DNA of 64,000 nt from Afipia carboxidovorans OM5 (GTDB lineage Bacteria; Pseudomonadota; Alphaproteobacteria; Rhizobiales; Xanthobacteraceae), in the NCBI RefSeq assembly GCF_000218565.1, contig NC_015684.1:1550001-1614000 (forward strand). Direction: 5' to 3'. The stretch's first letter is position 1. Every line of letters begins with the position of its first letter. Below, in pieces: positions 49,420 to 59,200 of this stretch. The notes below the pieces were generated by a model. It saw only the letters and a list, made by a program, of their open reading frames with translations, was not told the DNA's origin and searched no databases. The position numbers and the translations under genes were made by a program.

Positions 49420-50802
49420 ATGGGCCCCTCGTCACTCGATCGCCTGAGAGAGTTTCTCGCACAGCTCCCGCCCAAATCGCAGGCGCTGTTGATGCGGGAG
49501 TTCGAACGCGCCATCGAGAATGGCGGAGCCGACGCTGCGATTGCCAATATCGTTCTCGCCGAACTGCGCAAGATCGTGCGCGCTTCCGATGATGCGACGC
49601 CCCGCACCGATGACCCCGCACGGCTGATGTTCGAGCCGGTCGAGCCGTTTCTGATCGAAGGCTCGGGCGCGGTGCGGCCGGGGCAGGTCCGCCGCTCGTC
49701 GCTGATGCCGGTCTGGATGTGGCTGTCGCGTGAGGGTGCGCAGGATGCCGTCCGCACCTATGAAGCGGAGTTGAAGAACCCGCAGTTGAGCGCCGCCGAG
49801 GTCGGCCGGGTGGTTCGTCAGGTGCAATTGGCTGCCGCACAGGCGATCGAGGCGGCCGCGAACGGCACCGACCGTCGTGGTTTCAACCGGATCGGGACGC
49901 CTGCCGCCGTGGAGGACATTCCGGCGATCGGCGCAGTCCTCAGGGTTCGCGAGTCCCTCGAGATCTTCGGTGCACGCCTGCCGGGCCAGATCCGCGCCTT
50001 CACCGAGACGCATATCTCTGCCGTCACCGCGGCGATGAACATTCCCTCCCTGCAAACGCCACAGGCGCTGCCGTTCGCATTGTCGATCGTGATGCAGCGG
50101 CTGATGTCACCCTGGCAGATCATCCGGCTCGCCATTTCTGTTGCGGCGTCCGATGACGAGGTGCGCGTTGCTGGTACGCCGTACGGCATGGCCGTCACCA
50201 TGGCGATCCACGATCTCTCCCGTCTTGTCGGGGAACTGCGCAACGACGTACGCCGCGGCAAGTTCGACGACACCGCCAACATCATGAAGGTGCTGCACGA
50301 CGGTTTGCGTGGATTGCGCACCGAACTCGATATTCGCTCGGATTCGACCTGGGGCCGCCAACTGTCGTCGATGCGTGCCGAAATCTCCAACGCGTTGCAG
50401 TCGGAAATCGGCAGCGTGCCGGGCCGTGTCCGCCGTCTGCTGCGTCAGCGGCCGGACAAGGACATCACCGCGAACAGCCGCGTCGACGAGATGGAAGTCA
50501 CGGAAACCGCGGCTTTCATCGATTTCGTCGCTACATGCCGCAACTATGCGGGCGAGCTTGCGATCAACGAGGTGACGCGGCGCACCTACAGCGATCTGCA
50601 GCAATATATCGAGAAGGCGACGGAAGCGCTGGTGGAGACGCTGCGTGCCAGCGACGCCCGGACGCGGCCGTTCCGTTACGCGCAGGCGCAGGCCGCGATC
50701 CGCTTCTGCGAAGTGATGTTCGGGCCGGATTATGCCTCGCTGATGAACAAGGCGGTCGAGGTCGCCAAGTCCGGTGAGCGCAAAAAGTCCCGCGCGACCT
50801 GA
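49420..50802 (+). CDS. Conserved hypothetical protein (460 aa)
   Basis: A soluble, mainly helical protein without a signal peptide. Clear blocks: SLDRLREFLAQLPPKSQALLMREFERAIENGGADAAI, LMPVWMWLSREGAQDAVRTYEAELKNP, LRTELDIRSDSTWGRQLSSMRAEIS, VTETAAFIDFVATCRNYAGELAINEVTRRTYSDLQQYIEKATEALVETLRA. I cannot assign a family; it looks conserved in Hyphomicrobiales and complete. It stands alone, upstream of the ccm operon. A possible CtrA-like site precedes it. Confidence 0.75.
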   Translation: MGPSSLDRLREFLAQLPPKSQALLMREFERAIENGGADAAIANIVLAELRKIVRASDDATPRTDDPARLMFEPVEPFLIEGSGAVRPGQVRRSSLMPVWMWLSREGAQDAVRTYEAELKNPQLSAAEVGRVVRQVQLAAAQAIEAAANGTDRRGFNRIGTPAAVEDIPAIGAVLRVRESLEIFGARLPGQIRAFTETHISAVTAAMNIPSLQTPQALPFALSIVMQRLMSPWQIIRLAISVAASDDEVRVAGTPYGMAVTMAIHDLSRLVGELRNDVRRGKFDDTANIMKVLHDGLRGLRTELDIRSDSTWGRQLSSMRAEISNALQSEIGSVPGRVRRLLRQRPDKDITANSRVDEMEVTETAAFIDFVATCRNYAGELAINEVTRRTYSDLQQYIEKATEALVETLRASDARTRPFRYAQAQAAIRFCEVMFGPDYASLMNKAVEVAKSGERKKSRAT

Positions 50803-50912
50803 TCTGTCGCAAGGTTTCCGCGAAATAGTTATTTGCAAGCCAGCCCGCGCATGGTGTAACCCCGCCGCGTCTTGAAGTTTCGCGGGTTTTCCCGCTGCGT
50901 CTGGAAGCTGCA

Positions 50913-52013
50913 ATGTCGCTCTGGTTCTTGCTCGCGTTGATGACGGCTGCGGCGGTCTTCGCGGTGCTATGGCCCCTCGGGCGGCGTGTCAGCCGCGCCC
51001 CGCAGGCAAGCGAGGCCGTTGTTTATCAGGATCAGCTTGCTGAGGTGACGCGCGACGCGGAGGCCGGATTGATCGGCCCGGTCGAGGCGGAAGCCGCGCG
51101 GGTTGAAATCAGCCGCCGTCTGCTCGCCGCAACGGATCACGCGGCGCAGGCGGCACCGACGGCGAGTCGCTTCTCGCGCCGCGCCGTCTCGATCGTGGCG
51201 CTGATCGGCGTGCCGTTGCTCGCGATCGGCCTTTATCTGCAGGTCGGCTCGCCCTCGCTTCCCGATTTTCCGCTCGCCGCCCGTAAACAGACCCCGCAGA
51301 ACGCCTCGCTCGAGAGTCTCGTGGCGCAGGTTCAGGGCATTCTGGAAAAGAACCCGACAGATGGTCGCGGCTGGAATGTGCTGGCGCCGGTGCTGTTCAA
51401 GCTCGGCCGCTTCAACGAGGCCGTGCAGGCTTATCGCAATTCGCTCACCTATAACGGCGAGACCGCCGGCCGCCATTCCGATCTCGGCGAGGCGATGACG
51501 GCGGTGGCCAACGGCGTGGTGACGGCGGAGGCCAAGGCCGAGTTTGACCGCGCGCTCGCGCTCGATCCGAACGAGGCGAAGGCACGGTATTTCACCGGGC
51601 TTGCGCTGGAACAGGACGGGCAGGGCGCCAAGGCCGCCGATATCTGGCGCGACATGCTGGCCAAGGCTCCGGCCGATGCGACATGGCGTCCGCTCGTGCA
51701 GGAAGCGTTGGCGCGGGTTTCCGGCCCCCGGGCTCCGGCCTTGTCCAACGAGCAGATGGCGGCTGTGCAGGGAATGGCCGCGGGCGACCAGAAAGCCCTG
51801 ATCGAGGGCATGGTGGAACGCCTCGCGGGCCGTCTCAAAACGAACAAGGATGACGTCGAAGGATGGCTGCGGCTGGTCCGGGCCTATATGGTGCTCGGCG
51901 ACAAGGACAAGGCGCAGGCGGCACGCGAGGAGGCGCGGCAGGCGCTGACCGGCACGCCGGAACATTTGCGCCAGCTCAATGACGGCCTGAAGGGGCTGGG
52001 GTTAGACGGGTAA
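50913..52013 (+). CDS. ccmI: Cytochrome c biogenesis protein CcmI (CycH)
   Basis: 366 residues. Helix 1 at the start (LWFLLALMTAAAVFAVLWPL), the cytoplasmic loop with YQDQLAEVTRDAEAGLIGPVEAEAARVEISRRLLAA, helix 2 near 92-110, then periplasmic TPR repeats (GWNVLAPVLFKLGRFNEAVQAYRNSL; LALDPNEAKARYFTGLALEQDGQ). CcmI holds apocytochrome c for the haem lyase. First gene of ccmI-E-F-H, known as cycHJKL in Bradyrhizobium. Next gene 59 bases on. Confidence 0.95.
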   Translation: MSLWFLLALMTAAAVFAVLWPLGRRVSRAPQASEAVVYQDQLAEVTRDAEAGLIGPVEAEAARVEISRRLLAATDHAAQAAPTASRFSRRAVSIVALIGVPLLAIGLYLQVGSPSLPDFPLAARKQTPQNASLESLVAQVQGILEKNPTDGRGWNVLAPVLFKLGRFNEAVQAYRNSLTYNGETAGRHSDLGEAMTAVANGVVTAEAKAEFDRALALDPNEAKARYFTGLALEQDGQGAKAADIWRDMLAKAPADATWRPLVQEALARVSGPRAPALSNEQMAAVQGMAAGDQKALIEGMVERLAGRLKTNKDDVEGWLRLVRAYMVLGDKDKAQAAREEARQALTGTPEHLRQLNDGLKGLGLDG

Positions 52014-52072
52014 AAAACAGCGCCGCCGGAAGGGTTTAGGACCTTGGGCGGACGTTGTGGGTGAAGGAAGCT

Positions 52073-52567
52073 ATGACGCGCAAACAACGGCGGCTGACGA
52101 TGATTGCAGGCGCGCTCGCCGTGCTGGGAATCGCCGCCGCGCTGGTCCTCAACGCCATGCGCAGTTCCATCATGTTCTTCACGACGCCGGGCAAGATCGC
52201 CGAGCAGCAGATCGCCCCCGGCACGCGCTTCCGCCTCGGTGGCCTGGTCGAGCAGGGCTCACTCGTTCGCGGCGATCAATTGAAGGTCCGTTTCGAAGTG
52301 ACCGACGGCAACGCAAAGGTGCCGGTGGCCTATCAGGGCATCCTGCCGGATCTGTTTCGCGAGGGGCAGGGCGTGATCTCCGAAGGCGCGCTCGATACGA
52401 GTGGCATCTTCCATGCCGACACCGTGCTCGCCAAGCACGACGAGACCTACATGCCGAAGGCGGTGGCCGACGAACTGAAGAAGGACGGCCACTGGAAGGA
52501 CGACTATCTCAAGAAGGGTGACTACGGCAAAACCTCTGCCGCCGATACGCCCGGGACGGTGAGATGA
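52073..52567 (+). CDS. ccmE: Haem chaperone CcmE (CycJ)
   Basis: 164 residues from ATG 52073 with GAAGGAAG six bases upstream. One anchor helix (TMIAGALAVLGIAAALVLNA), then the OB-fold periplasmic domain. His122 in LAKHDETYMP covalently binds haem and Tyr126 is the axial ligand. Hands haem to CcmF. Stop overlaps the ccmF start (ATGA). Confidence 0.97.
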   Translation: MTRKQRRLTMIAGALAVLGIAAALVLNAMRSSIMFFTTPGKIAEQQIAPGTRFRLGGLVEQGSLVRGDQLKVRFEVTDGNAKVPVAYQGILPDLFREGQGVISEGALDTSGIFHADTVLAKHDETYMPKAVADELKKDGHWKDDYLKKGDYGKTSAADTPGTVR

Positions 52568-54549
52568 TCGTCGAAGGCGGCCATTATGCGCTGGTGCTGG
52601 CGCTCGCCCTTGCACTGATCCAGTCGGTGGTGCCGCTGATCGGCGCCCGCATCAACGATCCTGCGCTGATGAACGTGTCGCGCTCCACCGCGCTCGCACA
52701 GTTCGCGTTCGTGCTGATCTCGTTCGTTGCGCTGATCTCGCTGCATGTTCTGTCGGATTTCTCCGTCGCCAACGTCTACGAGAATTCGCACTCGCTGAAG
52801 CCGCTGATCTACAAGATCACCGGCGTCTGGGGAAATCATGAAGGCTCGATGCTTTTGTGGGTGTTCATCCTCGCGTTGTTCGGCGCGATGGTCGCACTGT
52901 TCGGCGTCAACCTGCCGCCCTCGCTGCGCGCGCATGTGCTCGCGGTGCAGGGATGGATCGCGACCGCGTTCTATCTTTTCATCCTGCTGACCTCGAATCC
53001 GTTCCTGCGGATCGCACGTCCGCCGATCGAGGGCCGCGACCTCAATCCCGTGCTGCAGGACCCCGGCCTCGCGCTGCATCCGCCGATGCTTTATCTCGGC
53101 TATGTCGGGTTTTCGATTTCTTTTTCCTTCGCTATCGCCGCCCTGATCGAGGGTCGCATCGATGCCGCCTGGGCGCGCTGGGTGCGGCCGTGGACGCTGA
53201 TGGCGTGGATCTTCCTCACCCTCGGTATCGCGATGGGCTCCTACTGGGCCTATTACGAACTTGGCTGGGGCGGCTGGTGGTTCTGGGACCCGGTCGAGAA
53301 CGCGTCCCTGATGCCGTGGCTCGCCGGCACCGCGCTGCTGCACTCCGCGGTGGTGATGGAAAAGCGCGAGGCGCTGAAAATCTGGACCGTGCTGCTTGCG
53401 ATCCTCACCTTCTCGCTGTCGCTCCTCGGCACATTTCTCGTGCGCTCGGGCGTGCTCACCTCGGTCCATGCGTTTGCGACCGATCCCACCCGCGGCGTCT
53501 TCATCCTCATTATCCTTTGCGTCTTCATCGGCGGCAGCCTGACGTTCTATGCGTGGCGCGCGGCCTCGCTGAAGCAGGGCGGGCTGTTCGCGCCGATCTC
53601 GCGTGAAGGCGCGCTCGTCCTCAACAATCTGTTGCTGACGACGGCCTGCGCCACCGTGTTCGTCGGAACACTGTATCCGCTGGCGCTCGAGGTGTTGACC
53701 GGCGCCAAGATTTCCGTCGGCGCGCCGTTCTTCAATCTCACCTTTGCGCCGCTGTTCGTGCCGCTTCTTGTCGCCGTGCCGTTCGGCCCATTGCTCGCCT
53801 GGAAGCGCGGCGATCTTCCGGGCGCGATGCAGCGTCTGATGATGGCGGGCGTCGTTTCTCTTGTGACCATTGCCATCGTCTGGGCATGGCAGAGCGGCGG
53901 GGCTGCGCTCGCGCCGTTCGCGATCGGGCTTGCGGTGTTCGTGGTGCTCGGCGCGATCGTCGACATCGCGGAGCGCGTGAAGCTGTTTCAGGCGTCGTTC
54001 AACACCTCATGGCACCGCGCCAAGGGCCTGCCGCGTTCCGCGTGGGGCACGGCGTTCGCGCATGCGGGCCTTGGCATCGCGCTGATCGGCATCGTCTGCG
54101 AGTCGACATGGAACATCGAGCACATCGCAACGATGCGCCCGAACGACACCGCGCAGCTCGGCGCCTACAGCGTGACGTTCAACGGTTTGAGAGCGCAGCA
54201 GGGTCCGAACTATCGCGAGGATATCGCAGCGTTCACTATCCGCAGCGATGACCGCGTGGTCGGCACCATGACGCCCTCGAAGCGCAATTTCTCAACCCGC
54301 GGCATGGCGACGAGCGAGGCGGCGCTGCTGACGCGTGGCGCGAGCCAGCTCTATATCTCGCTCGGCGCGGCGGAGGCCGATGGCTCGATCACCGCGCGGA
54401 TCTACTACAAGCCGCTGGTGCTGCTGATCTGGTTCGGTCCGATCCTGATGGCGTTCGGCGGCATGCTGTCGCTGTCCGATCGCCGCCTGCGCGTCGGCGC
54501 GCCGAAGCCCGCGCGCGCCAAGCTCGGCGTTCCGCAGCCTGCGGAGTAG
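52564..54549 (+). CDS. ccmF: Haem lyase subunit CcmF (CycK)
   Basis: 661 residues, about 14-15 helices. The WWD haem-binding motif is GWGGWWFWDPVENASLMPW near residues 235-253; conserved periplasmic histidines in NHEGSMLLW and ALHPPMLYLGYVG. Ligates haem to apocytochrome together with CcmH and CcmI. Complete. The 3' end is followed by a repeat block before ccmH. Confidence 0.97.
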   Translation: MIVEGGHYALVLALALALIQSVVPLIGARINDPALMNVSRSTALAQFAFVLISFVALISLHVLSDFSVANVYENSHSLKPLIYKITGVWGNHEGSMLLWVFILALFGAMVALFGVNLPPSLRAHVLAVQGWIATAFYLFILLTSNPFLRIARPPIEGRDLNPVLQDPGLALHPPMLYLGYVGFSISFSFAIAALIEGRIDAAWARWVRPWTLMAWIFLTLGIAMGSYWAYYELGWGGWWFWDPVENASLMPWLAGTALLHSAVVMEKREALKIWTVLLAILTFSLSLLGTFLVRSGVLTSVHAFATDPTRGVFILIILCVFIGGSLTFYAWRAASLKQGGLFAPISREGALVLNNLLLTTACATVFVGTLYPLALEVLTGAKISVGAPFFNLTFAPLFVPLLVAVPFGPLLAWKRGDLPGAMQRLMMAGVVSLVTIAIVWAWQSGGAALAPFAIGLAVFVVLGAIVDIAERVKLFQASFNTSWHRAKGLPRSAWGTAFAHAGLGIALIGIVCESTWNIEHIATMRPNDTAQLGAYSVTFNGLRAQQGPNYREDIAAFTIRSDDRVVGTMTPSKRNFSTRGMATSEAALLTRGASQLYISLGAAEADGSITARIYYKPLVLLIWFGPILMAFGGMLSLSDRRLRVGAPKPARAKLGVPQPAE

Positions 54550-54605
54550 GACGATGGTGGGCGTTCGGCCGACAAGTTTTTGCGCGGGGCGATCCTCCGC
54601 CTTCA

Positions 54606-54680
54606 TCTCTCCCCGTTGGGGAGAGGTCGTCATGCGTAAAACCCCTCACCCCAACCCTCTCCCCGCAAGCGGGGCGAGGG
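54606..54680. repeat. Tandem CTCTCCCC hairpin repeats at the front of ccmH
   Basis: CTCTCCCCGTTGGGGAGAG hairpin followed by CCCCTCACCCCAACCC and CTCTCCCCGCAAGCGGGG. The same element occurs near 12069, 16100 and 17059. It covers the ribosome site and first codons of ccmH. Confidence 0.7.
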
Positions 54681-55198
54681 GGCGCATTGCGTTTGTCGCG
54701 CGAGCGTTGGCTCACTGGATCGCCATTCTGTTCGTCGCTGTGACGATCTTCCTGCCGTCTGCCGCTTTCGCCGTGCAGCCCGATGAAGTGATGCGCGATC
54801 CCGCCAAGGAATCGCGGGCGCGGGCGTTGTCGCGCGAATTGCGCTGCATGGTCTGCCAGAACCAGTCGATCGACGATTCCGAAGCACCGCTCGCACGCGA
54901 TCTGCGCCTGCTCGTGCGCGAGCGCATCGCGGCCGGCGACAACGACAAACAGGTGCTCGACTATCTCGTCACGCGCTATGGCGAGTTCGTTCTCTTGAAG
55001 CCGCCGGTGGAAGGGCAGACGCTCATCCTGTGGCTGCTCACGCCGGCCGTTCTCATTGGCGGCGGCCTAGGGCTGTGGCTCTACAATCGCCGCCGGTGGG
55101 CATCCCGCCCCGAAGACGTGACGGCGTTGACGCCGGAGGAAACCGCACGGCTGGAAAAGCTGATGGCGGACATTCCCGACTCTCAGGCAAAGACCTGA
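54632..55198 (+). CDS. ccmH: Cytochrome c maturation protein CcmH (CycL), N-terminus read from a repeat
   Basis: Nearest ATG 54632 gives 188 residues. The core has the redox motif LRCMVCQNQSIDDSEAPLARDLR and the family-typical LDYLVTRYGEFVLLKPPV, then a membrane helix near the end (LILWLLTPAVLIGGGLGLWLYNRR). Reduces apocytochrome thiols. The first 16 residues (RKTPHPNPLPASGARG) come from a hairpin repeat placed between ccmF and ccmH; the export signal proper begins near RALAHWIAILFVAVTIF. A TTG in that stretch could be an older start. The PHPNPLP peptide is common in repeat-derived frames, so the true start is unsettled. Confidence 0.9.
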   Translation: MRKTPHPNPLPASGARGRIAFVARALAHWIAILFVAVTIFLPSAAFAVQPDEVMRDPAKESRARALSRELRCMVCQNQSIDDSEAPLARDLRLLVRERIAAGDNDKQVLDYLVTRYGEFVLLKPPVEGQTLILWLLTPAVLIGGGLGLWLYNRRRWASRPEDVTALTPEETARLEKLMADIPDSQAKT

Positions 55199-55360
55199 TC
55201 CGTGCCCTGCACCGGGCGCCCTGCGGCATCTGTCCGCAGCCGAAAACGGCGTTGATTACCAAACCTTAATCCCCCCGACAGCGCGCCGTAAGGGCGCATC
55301 CCCCATCTTCACTCCGAAGGCGCACCCGCGCTGCCCGATTCTGCTTCCCCGGAGTGACCC

Positions 55361-56947
55361 ATGACCCATCCTTCAGAGACCAATCCCGCCGATACGTCTT
55401 CTTCCAATTCCAATCCCTCCACTGCGCCGCGCTGCGGCCTGTTCTCCGCGCGCCGGTTTGCCCTGATGGCCTCGGTCGTCGCCGGCCTCGGTGCTGCCGC
55501 CTATGGGCTCGCGCCGTCGGCGCCTCCGTCTTTCGTCAGCGCCGCTCATGCGCAGGTGAACAAGGACGTGCGCCAGGTCGAGCGTCCGATCGGCTTTGCC
55601 GACATCGTCGAGCGCGTGAAACCCTCGGTGATCTCCGTGCGCGTCAAGATCGAGGAAAAGCAGTCGGCCAACGAGGACGATCTGCCGTTCCCGCCGGGCT
55701 CTCCGATGGAGCGTTTCTTCCGTCGCTTCGGCGGACCGGATGGCTTCCCGGGCGGCCGTGGTCCGCGCGGGCGCGGTCATCTGACGACCGGACAGGGCTC
55801 CGGCTTCTTCATTTCGGCTGACGGCTATGCCGTGACCAACAATCACGTCGTCGATGGCGCCGAGCAGGTCGAAGTCACGACCGATGACGGCAAGACCTAC
55901 AAGGCGAAGGTGATCGGTTCCGACAAGCGCACCGACCTCGCGCTTATCAAGGTCGAGGGCGGCAGCGACTTCCCGTTCGCGAAACTCTCCGATAGCGAGC
56001 CGCGCATCGGCGACTGGGTGCTTGCGGTCGGCAATCCGTTCGGCCTCGGTGGCACTGTGACGTCGGGCATCATCTCGGCGCGTGGCCGCGACATCGGTAA
56101 TGGCCCGTATGACGACTTCATTCAGATCGACGCCGCGGTGAACAAGGGCAACTCCGGTGGCCCGGCGTTCAACACCGCGGGCGAGGTGATCGGCGTCAAC
56201 ACCGCGATCTATTCGCCGTCCGGCGGCAGCGTCGGCATCGCGTTCTCGATCCCGTCCGCGACCGTGAAGAACGTGGTGGCGCAGCTCAAGGACAAGGGCA
56301 GCGTCAGCCGCGGCTGGATCGGCGTGCAGATTCAGCCGGTGACGCCGGAGATCGCCGATAGCCTCGGCCTGAAGAAGCCGGAAGGCGCGCTGGTGGCTGA
56401 GCCGCAGGCGAATGGTCCGGCGGCGAAGGCCGGCATTGAATCGGGCGACGTCATCAACAAGGTGAACGATCAGCCGGTGAAGGACGCGCGCGAACTCGCC
56501 CGCACCATCGGCGGTCTCGCACCGGGTGCCTCGATCAAGCTTGGCGTGCTGCACAAGGGCGCCGAGAAGACCGTGACGCTGACGCTCGGCGAGTTGCCGA
56601 ACAACGTCTCGCCGAAATCGTTCAACCCCGAGAGCAGGAGCGAGAGACCCGGCCAGGGCGCGGACGTGCCTAACCTCGGCCTTACCGTTGCGCCGGCGCG
56701 TTCGGTTGCGGGCGCGGGCAGGGAAGGTGTCGTCATCACCTCCGTCGATCCGGGCGGAGCATCGGCCGAGCGCGGCCTGAAGGAAGGCGACGTTATTCTC
56801 GAGGTTGCGGGGAAGTCGGTGGCAACTGCGGGCGATATTCGCAGCGCGCTGACGACCGCCCGCGACGAGAACAAGAACAGCGTCTTGATCCGTATCCGCA
56901 GCGGCGATGCTTCGCGCTTTGTCGCATTGCCGGTCGGCAAGGGCTAA
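55361..56947 (+). CDS. degP: DegP/DegQ-type periplasmic serine protease (Do family)
   Basis: 528 residues with an export signal (FALMASVVAGLGAAAYGLA, after a 30-residue polar start). Trypsin-like triad His162 in VTNNHVVDGA, Asp192 in RTDLALIKV, Ser265 in KGNSGGPAF. Two PDZ domains at about 310-410 and 440-525. The Pro/Gly/Arg stretch before the catalytic domain fits the LA loop. It degrades or chaperones misfolded envelope proteins. It precedes a two-component pair by 140 bases. The promoter region includes a short GCGCCGTAAGGGCGC inverted repeat at about 55282. Confidence 0.95.
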   Translation: MTHPSETNPADTSSSNSNPSTAPRCGLFSARRFALMASVVAGLGAAAYGLAPSAPPSFVSAAHAQVNKDVRQVERPIGFADIVERVKPSVISVRVKIEEKQSANEDDLPFPPGSPMERFFRRFGGPDGFPGGRGPRGRGHLTTGQGSGFFISADGYAVTNNHVVDGAEQVEVTTDDGKTYKAKVIGSDKRTDLALIKVEGGSDFPFAKLSDSEPRIGDWVLAVGNPFGLGGTVTSGIISARGRDIGNGPYDDFIQIDAAVNKGNSGGPAFNTAGEVIGVNTAIYSPSGGSVGIAFSIPSATVKNVVAQLKDKGSVSRGWIGVQIQPVTPEIADSLGLKKPEGALVAEPQANGPAAKAGIESGDVINKVNDQPVKDARELARTIGGLAPGASIKLGVLHKGAEKTVTLTLGELPNNVSPKSFNPESRSERPGQGADVPNLGLTVAPARSVAGAGREGVVITSVDPGGASAERGLKEGDVILEVAGKSVATAGDIRSALTTARDENKNSVLIRIRSGDASRFVALPVGKG

Positions 56948-57087
56948 CTAGATCGAGGCTCCTTTCGATGGATAACGCCCCCCCTCCGTCGGAAGGTTTA
57001 AGGGTGGGCGGTGAGGTTTCCCCAGCTTCGCCGCCCATCTGCTTTTCGGGGCGCCTCCATGCCTTGCAAGAAAATGGTCGTCGCGCC

Positions 57088-57807
57088 ATGGTGACAATGA
57101 ACAGTCCCGAGCCCACTTCATCGCAGATGCGCCTGCTGATTATCGAAGATGACCGCGAGTCGGCCGAATATCTCGCGAAAGCATTTCGCGAAGCCGGCCA
57201 TGTCGCCGAACTCGCCCGTGATGGCGAGGAAGGGCTCGCGCTCGCGCAGTCCGGTGGTTACGACGTGCTGGTGGTGGATCGCATGCTGCCGAAGCGCGAT
57301 GGCTTGTCGGTGATCGGCACGTTGCGCGAGACAGGCGATACTACGCCTGCGCTCATCCTCTCCGCGCTCGGGCAGGTCGACGACCGCATCAAGGGCCTGC
57401 GCGCCGGGGGCGACGATTACCTGCCGAAACCCTATTCATTCGCCGAACTGCTCGCGCGCGTCGAGGTGCTGTCGCGCCGCCGCGGCGGGCCGTCGGAAGA
57501 AACGAGCTATCGCGTCGGCGATCTCGAACTCGACCGGCTGTCGCATCAGGTGAAGCGCGGCGGCACTGAAATCACGCTGCAGCCGCGCGAGTTCCGGCTG
57601 CTCGAATATCTGATGAAGCATGCGGGCCAAGTGGTGACGCGCACCATGCTGCTCGAAAATGTGTGGGACTATCACTTCGATCCGCAGACCAACGTGATCG
57701 ACGTCCATATCTCGCGGCTGCGCTCGAAGATCGACAAGGGGCAGGAGGTGCCGCTCCTGCATACCATTCGCGGCGCCGGGTACATGATACGTGACGGCCT
57801 TCGGTAA
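57088..57807 (+). CDS. OmpR family response regulator
   Basis: 239 residues from ATG 57088; an internal ATG at 57127 before LLIIEDD is an alternative. Receiver with acidic LIIEDDRE, Asp64 in LVVDRMLPKRDG and Lys in DYLPKPYSF; winged helix with LQPREFRLLEYLMKHAGQVVTRTMLLENVWDYHFDPQTNVIDVHISRLRSKID. The end overlaps the kinase start by 17 bases. In alphaproteobacteria this pair often follows degP and precedes glnE; targets unknown, perhaps envelope stress. Confidence 0.92.
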   Translation: MVTMNSPEPTSSQMRLLIIEDDRESAEYLAKAFREAGHVAELARDGEEGLALAQSGGYDVLVVDRMLPKRDGLSVIGTLRETGDTTPALILSALGQVDDRIKGLRAGGDDYLPKPYSFAELLARVEVLSRRRGGPSEETSYRVGDLELDRLSHQVKRGGTEITLQPREFRLLEYLMKHAGQVVTRTMLLENVWDYHFDPQTNVIDVHISRLRSKIDKGQEVPLLHTIRGAGYMIRDGLR

Positions 57808-59200
57808 ACTGATCCGCACCACGGCGTTTCGTCTGACGCTGGTGTACCTTTTCCTGTTTGCGCTGTTCGCCGCATCGCTGCTCGGTTATTTCGCCTGGAA
57901 CACGCGGCGGATGATCACCGAGCAGATCACCGAGACCGTCAACAGCGAAGTCGTCGAACTGCAGCAACAATATACGCGCGGCGGCATTCGCGGGCTGGTG
58001 TTCGCGATTGAAAATCGCGCGATGAGCCCCGGCGCCAACGTCTATCTGCTGACGACGCCGCAAGGGCAGGCGGTCGCGGGCAATATCTCCTCGCTGCAGC
58101 CCGGCATCATGAACAACATCGGCTGGGCCGATACGTTCTACCATCGCCTCGACGAGAGTGACGCCAAGAACCATTTCGCGCTGGTGCGCGTTGCCGAACT
58201 CTCCGGCGGATTCCGTCTGCTGGTCGGGCGCGATCTCGAAGAGCGGCGGCGGCTGTTCGGCATCGTCGCCAAGGCGGCGCAGTGGTCGATCGCAATCGTG
58301 CTGCTGCTCGGGCTCGGCGGCGGTATCTTCGTCGCGCGGCGCGTTCTCCATCGTATCGACGCGATGACCGGCACCACCCAGCGCATCATGGGAGGCGATC
58401 TTACCGAGCGATTGCCGGTCGGCCGCAGCGGCGACGAGCTCGACCGCCTTGCCGAAAATCTCAATGCCATGCTCGACCGGATCGAGGCGCTGATGGCGGG
58501 GCTCAAGGAAGTCTCCGACAATATCGCCCACGATCTCAAGACGCCGCTGACGCGGCTGCGCAACCGCGCCGAGGAGGCGCTGGCCGATGGCCATGACGAG
58601 GCGTCGTATCGCGAGGCGCTGGAACGCACCATCGAGGAATCGGACGGCCTGATCCGCACCTTCAATGCGCTTCTGATGATCGCGCGGGCGGAATCCGGGC
58701 AGGCGCGCGACAACATGATCGACTTCGATGCCGCGACCGTCGCGCGCGACATTCAGGAACTCTACGAGCCGCTCGCGGACGACAACGGCCTCGCCCTCGA
58801 GGTGCAGACCGACCCCGCCGTCATTCGCGGCAATCGCGAACTCATCAGCCAGGCACTCGCCAACCTCGTCGAGAACGCGATCAAATACGGCAAGCCGTCG
58901 ACGCCCGTGCCCGGCGAGAAGCCTTCGGTGCTGATCGAGGCCCGCCGCGACGCCGAGGGCGTCAAGCTCAGCGTCACCGATCACGGCGACGGTATTCCCG
59001 AAGCCGACCGCCGCCGGGCGATGGAACGGTTCGTGCGGCTTGAGGCCAGCCGGACCCTGCCGGGCTCGGGATTAGGCTTAAGTCTTGCCTCCGCGGTGGC
59101 GGTGCTTCACGGCGGCGAACTGCGGCTCGACGATGCGAGGCCCGGCGTGCGCGCGACCCTTGCCATGCCGGGGCGAGACGTGGAACAAGCGTCGGCATGA
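57791..59200 (+). CDS. Sensor histidine kinase, HAMP type
   Basis: GTG 57791, 469 residues. Helices about 16-38 and 160-183 around a periplasmic domain of about 120 residues, HAMP, HisKA with His247 in NIAHDLKTPLTRLRNRAEEAL, HATPase with N box LANLVENAIKYG, G1 DHGDGIPE and G2 GSGLGLSLASAVAVLHGG. Cognate of the upstream regulator. Stop overlaps the glnE start by ATGA, so the kinase and glnE are translated together. Confidence 0.92.
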   Translation: MTAFGKLIRTTAFRLTLVYLFLFALFAASLLGYFAWNTRRMITEQITETVNSEVVELQQQYTRGGIRGLVFAIENRAMSPGANVYLLTTPQGQAVAGNISSLQPGIMNNIGWADTFYHRLDESDAKNHFALVRVAELSGGFRLLVGRDLEERRRLFGIVAKAAQWSIAIVLLLGLGGGIFVARRVLHRIDAMTGTTQRIMGGDLTERLPVGRSGDELDRLAENLNAMLDRIEALMAGLKEVSDNIAHDLKTPLTRLRNRAEEALADGHDEASYREALERTIEESDGLIRTFNALLMIARAESGQARDNMIDFDAATVARDIQELYEPLADDNGLALEVQTDPAVIRGNRELISQALANLVENAIKYGKPSTPVPGEKPSVLIEARRDAEGVKLSVTDHGDGIPEADRRRAMERFVRLEASRTLPGSGLGLSLASAVAVLHGGELRLDDARPGVRATLAMPGRDVEQASA

